Source: Bilophila sp964538355
GTDB lineage: Bacteria > Desulfobacterota > Desulfovibrionia > Desulfovibrionales > Desulfovibrionaceae
NCBI GenBank assembly: GCA_964538355.1
Contig: CAZIFC010000012.1
Location: 1-56,457, forward strand
Length of the DNA: 56,457 bases
Direction: 5' to 3'
Shown here: positions 42,205 through 49,655 of the stretch, one piece after another
Numbering within the stretch: the stretch's first letter is position 1
How the letters are laid out: every line of letters begins with the position of its first letter
Notes under the pieces: generated by a model
Databases searched by the model: none
What the model saw: only the letters and a program-made list of their open reading frames with translations
Told to the model about the DNA's origin: nothing
Program-made: the position numbers and the translations under genes

Positions 42205-43281
42205 ATGCCCACGCTTCATGATCCCCAGCTGTGTCAGGCCTTGCTCCGCCGTCTTGAAGAACTCCTCGACCGTCCCATGCGGTTCATGGAGGTTTGCGGG
42301 ACGCATACCGTATCCATCTTTCGCGGCGGCCTGCGTACGCTGCTTCCGGCTCAGGTGACCCATCTGACCGGGCCGGGCTGTCCCGTGTGCGTCACGCACG
42401 ACCGGGAGGTCGCGGCCTTTCTCGAAATCGCCGAACAGCCCGGCGTCATAGTCGCCACGTTCGGGGATCTGATGCGCGTCCCCGGGCCGGACGGACGCTC
42501 GCTCAAGCATGCACAGGCCGCCGGAGCGCGGGTTTCGGTGGTGTATTCCCCGCTGGATGCCCTGGCCCTCGCCGCAGAGCATCCCGAGGCGACAGTGGTT
42601 TTCCTCGGTGTGGGCTTTGAGACGACAGCACCCGCCGTTGCCGCCACCGTGCTCGCCGCAGAACAGCGGAAACTGGACAACTTTGCCCTGTTTTCCTGCC
42701 ACAAGCTGGTTCCCCCGGCCTTGGCGGCCCTGCTTGCCGATCCTGACAACAGCATCGACGCCTTCCTTTTGCCGGGCCATGTCTGCACCGTGCTGGGGCT
42801 GGAGCCTTTCCGCTTTGTCGCCGAGGACTGGAAACGCCCCGCCGTGGTCGCGGGCTTCGAGCCTGCCGATATCCTTGACGCGCTGTGCCGCATGGCCCGC
42901 CAGCGTCGGGACGGCGTGCCTTCGGTGGAGAATGCCTATCCCCGCGCCGTGAGCGACGGGGGCAACCCCCGCGCCCGGGCCGTGCTTTCGCAGGTTTTCC
43001 GCGTTTCCGATGCCCTGTGGCGCGGGCTCGGAACCATCCCCGGAAGCGGCCTTGCGCTGAACCCCGCCTATGCCCGTTTTGACGCGCTGGAACGGCTCGG
43101 CCTGTCTCTTCCCGAAACGAAACCGCTTCCCGGCTGCCGGTGCGGGGAGGTGCTCCGGGGGAAGCTCGCGCCCAGCCAATGCCCCCTGTTCGGCAAGGCC
43201 TGCACCCCCGCCAACCCCGTAGGCCCCTGTATGGTGTCCACAGAAGGCAGCTGCTCCGCCTATTTTAAATACGGCCTGTAA
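42205..43281 (+). CDS. hypD: [NiFe]-hydrogenase maturation factor HypD
   Basis: A 358-residue iron-sulfur protein that, with HypC, carries the Fe(CN)2CO group to the hydrogenase large subunit. The FMEVCGTHT motif, the LTGPGCPVCVT motif with its essential cysteines, the GVGFETTAP segment and the C-terminal [4Fe-4S] ligands (CRCGEV...CPLFGKACTP...GPCMVS) are all present. The start at 42205 gives the standard length. Other hyp genes are not adjacent. Confidence 0.95.
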   Translation: MPTLHDPQLCQALLRRLEELLDRPMRFMEVCGTHTVSIFRGGLRTLLPAQVTHLTGPGCPVCVTHDREVAAFLEIAEQPGVIVATFGDLMRVPGPDGRSLKHAQAAGARVSVVYSPLDALALAAEHPEATVVFLGVGFETTAPAVAATVLAAEQRKLDNFALFSCHKLVPPALAALLADPDNSIDAFLLPGHVCTVLGLEPFRFVAEDWKRPAVVAGFEPADILDALCRMARQRRDGVPSVENAYPRAVSDGGNPRARAVLSQVFRVSDALWRGLGTIPGSGLALNPAYARFDALERLGLSLPETKPLPGCRCGEVLRGKLAPSQCPLFGKACTPANPVGPCMVSTEGSCSAYFKYGL

Positions 43282-43312
43282 CCTTTCGTTTTGTTCCGTG
43301 GGAAAAGCGGGG

Positions 43313-43372
43313 CGTTGCCCCGAACCCCACCGGGGGAATGATTCCCCCCGCGCCCCCTCGTCCTTTGGGGGC
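43313..43372. repeat. REP-like palindrome, copy A
   Basis: Centre CCGGGGGAATGATTCCCCCCG flanked by further GC pairs (GCCCCGAACCCC; CCCCCTCGTCCTTTGGGGG). A closely related unit is at 46484-46560. It lies 30 bp after hypD. Confidence 0.65.
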
Positions 43373-43469
43373 TTCACGCAACGGCTAGGGGCATCGCCTT
43401 AACGCCTTCCTGTGAGGCAACCCGTTGGGCCGATAGCCCCGCCTCATTCATAACAACACATTATTCAAT

Positions 43470-43518
43470 ATAAAACGGTTCCATCCCCGAACACTCCGGG
43501 CATGGAACCGTTTTTCTG
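43470..43518 (+). terminator. Perfect hairpin terminator in the hypD downstream region
   Basis: A 13-bp stem AAAACGGTTCCAT/ATGGAACCGTTTT ending in T5, in a 400-bp gap (43282-43684) that otherwise holds only repeats. It acts on either strand. Confidence 0.85.
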
Positions 43519-43629
43519 CACAGCCTGATACTCCTCTGCCCCGTGCCTTCATGACAGGAACGCCGCGAACAGGGATTCGATAAGCACGAAAGTCTTTGAG
43601 GAGGGAGGGGGAGAGGTCTGGAGAGGGGG

Positions 43630-43675
43630 AGGGAGGCAGCTTTCTTCAGAAAGTGCCTCTCTCCCCCTCTCCAGA
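43630..43675. repeat. G-rich palindrome, copy 2
   Basis: GGAGAGGGGGAG... folds back on ...CTCCCCCTCTCC with CTTTC-TTCA-GAAAG at the tip; 10 bp past the stop of the minus-strand aminotransferase gene, with a T-rich stretch between stop codon and stem on that strand. Confidence 0.8.
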
Positions 43676-43684
43676 AAAACGCTT

Positions 43685-44626
43685 CTAAAAAGCCTCCCCA
43701 TCAGCCAGCAGAGCCTCCCGGATCAGCACCCGCAGCTTGTGGGCCACGGGGCCGGTCTTGCCGTCACCGATTGGCCTGCCCTCGAAATGGGTGACTCCCA
43801 CGCACTCGTGCGCCGTGCCGAGGATCATCATTTCGCGGACGCTGTCCAGCTCGGCGGCGGGAATGGGGCGTACTTCCACGGGCATGAAGGTCCGGGCAAG
43901 CTCCATTGCCTTGGTCGCCACCGTGCCGACCAGCGCGTTCTTGAACTCGGGCAGAACCAGAGCACCCCTGGCATCCACCACGGCTACGTTGGCGATGGCT
44001 GCCTCGGTCAGGCAGTTGTCGGCATCGAAGGTCAGGGCAACGTCCATGTGCTTCTGCATGGCTTCCAGCGTCATGAAGACGGCGGAAAGGTAGTTGGTGG
44101 TCTTGAGCCGGGCAAACATGGCGGGCTTGACCGGAACATGGCTCCGAAAGGCCGTCAGGCCCTTGTCGTACCACGCGTCCGTCCGGACAGGGACCCGGTA
44201 GGCGGCAACGTACAGGCTGGAGGCGGGGCACTCCTTCAGGCCGATGCCGAAACCGCCCGGGCCGCGACCCGACAGGATGCGGATGTTGCCCTCCGGCTCA
44301 TCCCCGGCCTTGGCGACGGCAAGGACGATCTCCCGGATCTTCTCGATGGGGCAGGGCAGCTCCAGAGACAGCCCGGCCGCGGAGTTTGCCAGACGCCGGA
44401 GGTGGGCATCCAGATGGATGACCTTGCGCTCGGTAAAGCGGATGGTCTCGAAAACGCCGTCTCCGCGATGGACAAGATGATCGTCCAGCGGGGCCAGCAT
44501 CAGCCGGGGATCCCGGCAGACGGCTCCAAACCGGTGTTCATAAAAAGCCAAAATATGTTCCGCACCGGGACGTTCCAACTCCCGGAGCTTCTCGATCCAC
44601 GCATTCGTATCCAGTACGGGAATCAT
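43685..44626 (-). CDS. Class IV PLP aminotransferase (PabC/IlvE-like)
   Basis: A 313-residue fold-type IV enzyme. HRGDGVFETIRF parallels the family N-terminal motif, the Schiff-base Lys is in MFARLKTTNYLSAV, and CLTEAAIANVAVV is the cofactor-phosphate segment. Relatives are 4-amino-4-deoxychorismate lyase (PabC), D-amino acid and branched-chain aminotransferases; ilvE proper is elsewhere in this window (1181-2104), so PabC in folate synthesis is the leading idea. The N-terminus is ~40 residues longer than typical PabC. Confidence 0.8.
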   Translation of the reverse strand: MIPVLDTNAWIEKLRELERPGAEHILAFYEHRFGAVCRDPRLMLAPLDDHLVHRGDGVFETIRFTERKVIHLDAHLRRLANSAAGLSLELPCPIEKIREIVLAVAKAGDEPEGNIRILSGRGPGGFGIGLKECPASSLYVAAYRVPVRTDAWYDKGLTAFRSHVPVKPAMFARLKTTNYLSAVFMTLEAMQKHMDVALTFDADNCLTEAAIANVAVVDARGALVLPEFKNALVGTVATKAMELARTFMPVEVRPIPAAELDSVREMMILGTAHECVGVTHFEGRPIGDGKTGPVAHKLRVLIREALLADGEAF

Positions 44627-44694
44627 GGCAAGCCTCTTTTTCTGGTGGCGTTTCAGTCCTGATCCATCCTTTCCCTTTACGCTCTTCGGCCAGA

Positions 44695-44740
44695 AAAAGC
44701 CAGACGGGGCAACCGGTTTCCCGGATACCCCGTCTGGAAA
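44695..44740 (-). terminator. Terminator of asd
   Basis: CCAGACGGGG/CCCCGTCTGG 10-bp stem; on the minus strand it is followed by CTTTTTC, ~25 bp past the asd stop codon. Confidence 0.82.
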
Positions 44741-44762
44741 AAGGCCGATGTGCGGAACCGCG

Positions 44763-45815
44763 TTATTTCTTGAGGAAGACCTCGCGATCCTTCACGCCCA
44801 GCAGATCGCGGCGAACCAGTTCTTCGGCGATCTGAACGGCGTTGAGCGCGGCACCCTTGCGGATGTTGTCGGCAACGATCCACATGTTGAGGCCGTTGGG
44901 GACGGTTTCGTCTTCGCGGATGCGGCCCACAAAGGTATCGTCTTCACCGGTGGCGTCGACGGCGAGGGGGTACATCTTTTCGGAGGGGTTGTCGTACACC
45001 TGCACGCCGGGGGCCTGAGCGAGGATGGCGCGGGCTTCCTTGGCGGTCAGCTTGCGTTCGGTTTCGATGTTCACGGATTCGGAATGGCCGTAGAACACGG
45101 GCACGCGCACGCAGGTGGCGGTGACCTTCACGTTGGGATCGCACATGATCTTGACGGTCTCGTGGACCATCTTCATTTCTTCCTTGGTGTAGCCGTTGTC
45201 GAGGAAGACGTCGATGTGCGGGAGGCAGTTGAACGCGATGCGGTGCGGATAGACGTCCACATCGGGTTCCTGCATGTTGAACAGCTGGCGGACCTGCGTT
45301 TCCAGTTCGCCGATGCCTTTCTGCCCGGAGCCGGAAACCGCCTGATAGGTGGAAACCACCACGCGGGTGATGCCGGCCACATCGTGCAGGGGCTTCAGGG
45401 CCACGACCATCTGGATGGTGGAGCAGTTCGGGTTGGCGATGATGCCGTTGTGGGCTTCCAGCGCGTCGGGGTTGACTTCGGGCACGACCAGCGGGCAGCG
45501 GTCATCCATGCGCCATGCGCTGGAGTTGTCCACCACCACGCAGCCGGCAGCGGCGGCATGGGGGGCATATTTTTCAGACGTGGAACCGCCAGCGGAGAAG
45601 ATGGCGATATCGATGCCGTCGAATACATCTTCCTTCAGTTCGCGCACGAGCAGTTCGGAATCCCCGTACGGAACCTTGGTCCCGGCAGAGCGGGCCGAGG
45701 CAAAGGGGATGACCTCGGTAGCTGGGAATTTCCGGGCCTCAAGGGTCTTCAGCATTTCACGACCGACGGCGCCGGTAGCTCCCACGACAGCGACAACGAG
45801 TTTTTTTTCAGACAT
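44763..45815 (-). CDS. asd: Aspartate-semialdehyde dehydrogenase
   Basis: A 350-residue NADP enzyme that reduces aspartyl phosphate to the semialdehyde for Lys, Thr, Met and diaminopimelate. The N-terminal VAVVGATGAVGREM binds NADP, and the catalytic Cys131 is in NPNCST. YQAVSGSGQKG and the catalytic His region (RVPVFYGHSESV) fit. The start at 45815 follows GAGGATACC. Confidence 0.96.
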   Translation of the reverse strand: MSEKKLVVAVVGATGAVGREMLKTLEARKFPATEVIPFASARSAGTKVPYGDSELLVRELKEDVFDGIDIAIFSAGGSTSEKYAPHAAAAGCVVVDNSSAWRMDDRCPLVVPEVNPDALEAHNGIIANPNCSTIQMVVALKPLHDVAGITRVVVSTYQAVSGSGQKGIGELETQVRQLFNMQEPDVDVYPHRIAFNCLPHIDVFLDNGYTKEEMKMVHETVKIMCDPNVKVTATCVRVPVFYGHSESVNIETERKLTAKEARAILAQAPGVQVYDNPSEKMYPLAVDATGEDDTFVGRIREDETVPNGLNMWIVADNIRKGAALNAVQIAEELVRRDLLGVKDREVFLKK

Positions 45816-46153
45816 GGTATCCTCTATCCTCGAACAAAAAAGGAAAGCCTTGGAGCATGTGATTTTCACAAGGCGTTCGATGTTCATCTAACGCCTTGCC
45901 GTCGCTGTCAAGTCCGTTGGAGGGCTTTTTGCCCGAAATGATGGCCCTCCAGCGGTAAAAAACGAGCCAGAAACCGGAAAAATCCTCTGAAACGTGCTTG
46001 GATATCAGGAAGTTCGGCCTGTTGGGAAAATGCGCCCGTTTCAGCATGGGGAAACGGGGAATGCGGATGGTTTTACAAAATTGTTATTTTTGTCGGGCTG
46101 CCGGAAAACTGCCTGCGCCAAACCGGAACCGGGAAAACTGCGGCCCTCTGCGC
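45816..46153. other. Intergenic stretch without recognised gene
   Basis: It holds a GGAGGGC/GCCCTCC inverted repeat near 45919-45950 and a short AT-rich run near 46070-46093. No coding region or known RNA was recognised. Confidence 0.4.
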
Positions 46154-46182
46154 TTGCCAGCCAACAGCTTTGTTCTTATAGT
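46154..46182 (+). promoter_or_regulatory. Promoter of the small unknown gene
   Basis: TTGCCA, 17-bp spacer and TATAGT, 56 bp before the start codon at 46238. Confidence 0.65.
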
Positions 46183-46237
46183 TTGAGAAACGCGGCGGTG
46201 TTCGGGTACATCCGCCCGCTGACAAGGAGTATAGTGT

Positions 46238-46462
46238 ATGGCCACTCGTCTTGTTCCTGCTGATGACGCCCCCTTTAACCTCCAGATCAAGACGCTGGCG
46301 GATGAGGAACTGCTCGATTTCTGGGAAGAAACCCAGCAGATTGAAAACGCCCTGCGCGCCGAATATCAACAGACCGTGGTTCCTGTTCAGGATTACGAAC
46401 GCCTGATCGTGCTGGAGTTGCAATTGCGCTCCTGCCAGCGGCAGAAAGCCTGTGGAGCCTGA
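46238..46462 (+). CDS. Small acidic protein, unknown
   Basis: A 74-residue protein with a good ribosome site (AAGGAG) and promoter. It is mostly helical, with the segment LADEELLDFWEETQQIENAL and a C-terminal basic stretch with two cysteines. I cannot name a family. Its separate promoter and terminator argue for a real, independently expressed gene. Confidence 0.75.
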   Translation: MATRLVPADDAPFNLQIKTLADEELLDFWEETQQIENALRAEYQQTVVPVQDYERLIVLELQLRSCQRQKACGA

Positions 46463-46483
46463 TTTCTGTTAGGGTATATAAAT

Positions 46484-46560
46484 GTTTGGGGAAACCGGGC
46501 TGCCGCCCGGGCCCGCCCGGGGGAAATGATTCCCCCCGGACCCCCGCTTAAAGGGGAGCC
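46484..46560. repeat. REP-like palindrome, copy B
   Basis: Shares the core CCGGGGGAAATGATTCCCCCCG with the unit at 43313-43372 and has a GGGC/GCCC-rich flank (CCGGGCTGCCGCCCGGGC). Confidence 0.65.
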
Positions 46561-46589
46561 TGCCGGGTTGGTTCCTCGAAACAGTGTGT

Positions 46590-46628
46590 GAAAAAAGACC
46601 GGCAAGCCAAGGCTTGCCGGTCTTTTTG
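46590..46628. terminator. Bidirectional terminator
   Basis: A perfect 17-bp stem AAAAAGACCGGCAAGCC/GGCTTGCCGGTCTTTTT with only AA as the nominal loop. It separates the small plus-strand gene from the end of the ccm operon on the minus strand and suits both. Confidence 0.93.
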
Positions 46629-46647
46629 TATGGTTTGGGTTTGGAGA

Positions 46648-47283
46648 TTACCGAGCCTGCTGGGGAGCGTGGTTCTTGTGCTCCTTGATTTTGACGAGTT
46701 CCTCTTCCACGGCCTTTTTCAGATCGGCGGGGATGGGGAGCGTCAGAGCCTTCTGGAGCTGTTCGATGCCCTTGTCCGGCTGGTCGAGATAGTAGGCGTA
46801 GAGGATGCCGAGGCTGTAGCGCACGGAAGCATCGTCCTTGGCGGCGACGACCTTTTCCAGACTGGCGGCGGCTTCGGCGTGGCGGTTCTGGTTGTGCTGG
46901 ATGATGCCGAGCATGTAGAGCGGCTGGGTTTCGTTGGGGGCAGCGACCACGGCCCGCAGAGCGAAGGTTTCGGCCCGCTGCCAGTCCTGCGTGTGCATGA
47001 AGTGCTCGGCAAGGCCGATCAGGGCTTCGATGTCGGTGGGGTTCTTCTGGATTTTTTGCATCAGGGTCATGATGCCTTGTTGGGTGGCCTCATCCATGCC
47101 CGTGGCACCGGGGGAGGTCGGCTGATTTGCCGGAGCGGCGGCCTGTGAGCCGGTGGTGGAATGCGAAACGAGATCCGGGTTGGCCGAAAAGTGCGACAGG
47201 GTGGACACAAGCATGATTGCCAGCCCGGCCCCGAGTACGAGCAGAATGAAGCGGCTGTTTTTGCGGAAGGTCAGATCAGTCAT
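46648..47283 (-). CDS. TPR protein at the end of the ccm operon
   Basis: A 211-residue protein with one N-terminal membrane anchor (about 12-32), a Ser/Thr/Pro linker and tetratricopeptide repeats (~75-185: ALIGLAEHFMHTQDWQRAETFALRA). It resembles the TPR part of CcmI/CcmH, which presents apocytochrome c to the haem lyase. Its start overlaps the end of ccmD by 8 nt, so it belongs to the operon. It contains no CcmH-type CXXC. Confidence 0.82.
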   Translation of the reverse strand: MTDLTFRKNSRFILLVLGAGLAIMLVSTLSHFSANPDLVSHSTTGSQAAAPANQPTSPGATGMDEATQQGIMTLMQKIQKNPTDIEALIGLAEHFMHTQDWQRAETFALRAVVAAPNETQPLYMLGIIQHNQNRHAEAAASLEKVVAAKDDASVRYSLGILYAYYLDQPDKGIEQLQKALTLPIPADLKKAVEEELVKIKEHKNHAPQQAR

Positions 47284-47413
47284 TGCGGAGGGTCTCCAGC
47301 TGGGCCACGCGGCGGTTGAGGGCAATCTGATTGCGGAGCAGGAACGCAAGGTACGCGCCCAGCCCGATCCATACGGCGATATTCGCGTACATGAGCCAGT
47401 CCATATCGGTCAT
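47276..47413 (-). CDS. ccmD: CcmD-like small membrane protein
   Basis: A 45-residue protein with one membrane span (YANIAVWIGLGAYLAFLL) and a basic cytoplasmic tail, as in CcmD, which helps release haem-loaded CcmE from CcmC. Identified by size, topology and place downstream of ccmC, although ~230 bp of repeat sequence separates it from ccmC. Confidence 0.75.
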   Translation of the reverse strand: MTDMDWLMYANIAVWIGLGAYLAFLLRNQIALNRRVAQLETLRND

Positions 47414-47553
47414 GATGTACTCCTTGATGGCGTTTGTTTTGTGGGGAGCGATCCCCTTCTGGAGAAGGCTTCCCTCCGTCCCCTTCCCGGAGCTTCTGGC
47501 TGGAGGGGGCTGTACGGAGGGCGTCCCGGCTGCAAGGGGGGAACGCATCCATT

Positions 47554-47633
47554 CCCCGGAACCTCAAAGGCAAGCGTTTGAGGTTCCGGGGGCCGGGGGA
47601 AAATTCCTTTTCAAAAAGGTTCCTCCCCCGCTT
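47554..47633. repeat. Composite palindromes between ccmD and ccmC
   Basis: First a perfect 15-bp stem CCCCGGAACCTCAAA/TTTGAGGTTCCGGGG (47554-47568 with 47577-47591, 8-nt loop). A second hairpin GGGGGAAAATTCC...GGTTCCTCCCCC (47596-47629) has CCTTTTCAAAAAGG at its tip and is akin to the G-rich palindromes at 22506 and 43630. Both lie just after the ccmC stop codon on the minus strand. Confidence 0.8.
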
Positions 47634-47647
47634 CTCTCTATCTTTTT

Positions 47648-48322
47648 TTACAGTTCACCGTGGATGGCGAGGCCGTCCAGACGTTCCTTTTGCTTGATTT
47701 GCAGGGTGCGGAGGCCGACAAAGGCCGCCCACAGCAGCCCGAAGCACAGCACCGAGGCGATGGCGGCGACCTTCATTTCCGGTTCCAGTCCTCCGTGCTT
47801 GTTGGCGAAAACGGCAGGATGGATGGAACGCCACATGCGTGCGGACAGGAAGACCAGCGGCACATCGAGGAAGGCCACAATCCCGACCACGGCGCAGAGG
47901 TTCGCCTGCCGTTCGCGGGGCATGTCCAGCTTGCGGAGGACGAGATACCCCGCATAGAGAAACCAGAGGATCATGGTCGTGGTCAGGCGCGGGTCCCACG
48001 TCCACCAGACGCCCCACGAGTGGCGCGCCCAGATGGAGCCGGAAACGAGAGCCAGCCCGCTGAGCACAAGGCCGACTTCGGCGGCGGCCCCGGCTACGGC
48101 GTCCCAGTGGCGGTTGCGGGTCTTGAGGTAGGCTGCGCCCGATACGCAGACCAGAAAGAAGCTGACGAAAGACCACCACGCCAGCGGCAGGTGGGTATAG
48201 AAGATTTTCTGCACCAGCCCCATGGTCTGTTCGATGGGCGCATACCAGTAGATGAGCACCTGACAGATCGCCATGAGCAGGCCGCCGAGGACGGCGCAGG
48301 GAAGGAGCCATGAGTACCGCAT
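47648..48322 (-). CDS. ccmC: Haem ABC transporter permease CcmC
   Basis: A 224-residue inner-membrane protein with six spans and the tryptophan-rich haem-handling motif (GVWWTWDPRLTTT) between conserved periplasmic histidines. CcmC loads haem onto CcmE. Start at 48322, 4 nt from the end of ccmB (stop at 48325), so the two are tightly linked. Confidence 0.93.
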   Translation of the reverse strand: MRYSWLLPCAVLGGLLMAICQVLIYWYAPIEQTMGLVQKIFYTHLPLAWWSFVSFFLVCVSGAAYLKTRNRHWDAVAGAAAEVGLVLSGLALVSGSIWARHSWGVWWTWDPRLTTTMILWFLYAGYLVLRKLDMPRERQANLCAVVGIVAFLDVPLVFLSARMWRSIHPAVFANKHGGLEPEMKVAAIASVLCFGLLWAAFVGLRTLQIKQKERLDGLAIHGEL

Positions 48323-48324
48323 GG

Positions 48325-49002
48325 TTATTCGTCTCCTGAAAAGACAAAGGGAAAAAGAACCAGCCCCGCGCCGAGGAAGACCGCGTCGAAGGCGGCGGCA
48401 ATGCCGAGCCACGAGGAGGAGCCTTCGGGCAGGGCTTCGCTGAAGCCCCCGGCACAGAGCCGGATGCCCGCCAGCAGGATGGGGATGATCAGGGGAAAGA
48501 GCACAATGGACAGGAGCGATTCGCGGGCGGCCTGCCCTTGTGAGAGCGCGCCGAGGAGCGAACCGAGAGCCGCCATGCCGATGTCGGTCAGGACAAGGGC
48601 GAGCAGGGCCAGAGTCCAGCCTTCCCCGAGCGACTGTCCGAGAAAGACGATGGTCGCCGGAAGGAAAAGAAGCTGCGCCGTAAGAATGAGGCACAGCCCG
48701 GCCGCCGCCTTGCCCAGCCATACGGACTGGATCGGCGCAGGCAGGAGCAGCAGCCCGGCCCGGGAGCCGTTGCTTTCCTCAAGTCCGTAAATCATGTTGA
48801 AGGACAAGACCTGACAGAAGGCCGAGGCCAGCCAGAAGATGGTGGCCGCACCCTGCCCGCTCATGGTTTCCCCGGTCTCGCGGGACAGGCTGAACACGAA
48901 GATCAGCAGAAGCCCGAGCAGAAGGGCCTGCACCAGACCGGCTCCGCGCGCCAGCACGAGGCGCAGATCCTTGCGGGCGATGAGACAGGCTGCTTTCAGC
49001 AT
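48325..49002 (-). CDS. ccmB: Haem exporter membrane subunit CcmB
   Basis: A 225-residue six-span permease with the family's NGSRAGLLLLPAP loop and a C-terminal FDAVFLGAGLVLFPFVF helix. With CcmA it uses ATP to release haem-CcmE from CcmC. Its start overlaps the end of ccmA by 7 nt. Confidence 0.92.
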   Translation of the reverse strand: MLKAACLIARKDLRLVLARGAGLVQALLLGLLLIFVFSLSRETGETMSGQGAATIFWLASAFCQVLSFNMIYGLEESNGSRAGLLLLPAPIQSVWLGKAAAGLCLILTAQLLFLPATIVFLGQSLGEGWTLALLALVLTDIGMAALGSLLGALSQGQAARESLLSIVLFPLIIPILLAGIRLCAGGFSEALPEGSSSWLGIAAAFDAVFLGAGLVLFPFVFSGDE

Positions 49003-49655
49003 ACGGCCTCCCCGGTGCGGGTGCCTGCGTATTCGGAGGCGGGCCCGCAATAGCCGATGGTCCGGTTTTCGATGGCGACAATCCGGTCTGCCCGCACGGC
49101 GTCTCCGGCGACGTCGTGGGATATCCAGACGACTCCGGCCCCGCGCGTCCTGGCGGCGGCGATTTCCCGGTGCAGGATGGCGAGCGAACGCACATCCAGC
49201 CCGGTTCCGGGTTCGTCCAGCAGGAGGAGCTGCGGAGACTGGAGCAGGATGCGGGCAAGGTTCAGACGCTGGGCCATGCCGCGCGAGAAGGTGCCGGCCC
49301 GTTCTTCGGCAAAGGGGGCCAGCTCCACGCGTCCGAGAGCCTCTGAGAGGGTGGCCCGATCCGTGGGCTTGCCGTGCATTCCGCTCCAGAACGCGAGGTT
49401 TTCCAGTGCGCTCAGTCCCGGATAGATAAAGGTTGCGTGCCCGAGGTAGCCAAGCCCGCCGTCTTCGCAAAACCGTTCGACCGTACCCACGGTGGGACGG
49501 GCCAGCCCCGCCATGATGCGGAGCAGGGTCGTCTTGCCCGCGCCGTTGGCTCCGACCAGCAGCGTGACCGTGTGCGGGTACACCTCAAGCGAGACGTTCC
49601 TGAGCACGGCGCGTGCACCGAAGAGTTTTCCGATTCCGGCGAGCTTCAGCAACAT
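48996..49655 (-). CDS. ccmA: Haem exporter ATP-binding subunit CcmA
   Basis: A 219-residue ABC ATPase. Walker A is GANGAGKT at 35-42, the signature motif is FSRGMAQRL (a CcmA-like variant of LSGGQ), Walker B is LLLLDEP, and the switch His is in WISHD. Its ATG overlaps the ccmF stop (TGATG). The frame is open further upstream inside ccmF, but the start at 49655 gives the normal length. Confidence 0.93.
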   Translation of the reverse strand: MLLKLAGIGKLFGARAVLRNVSLEVYPHTVTLLVGANGAGKTTLLRIMAGLARPTVGTVERFCEDGGLGYLGHATFIYPGLSALENLAFWSGMHGKPTDRATLSEALGRVELAPFAEERAGTFSRGMAQRLNLARILLQSPQLLLLDEPGTGLDVRSLAILHREIAAARTRGAGVVWISHDVAGDAVRADRIVAIENRTIGYCGPASEYAGTRTGEAVC

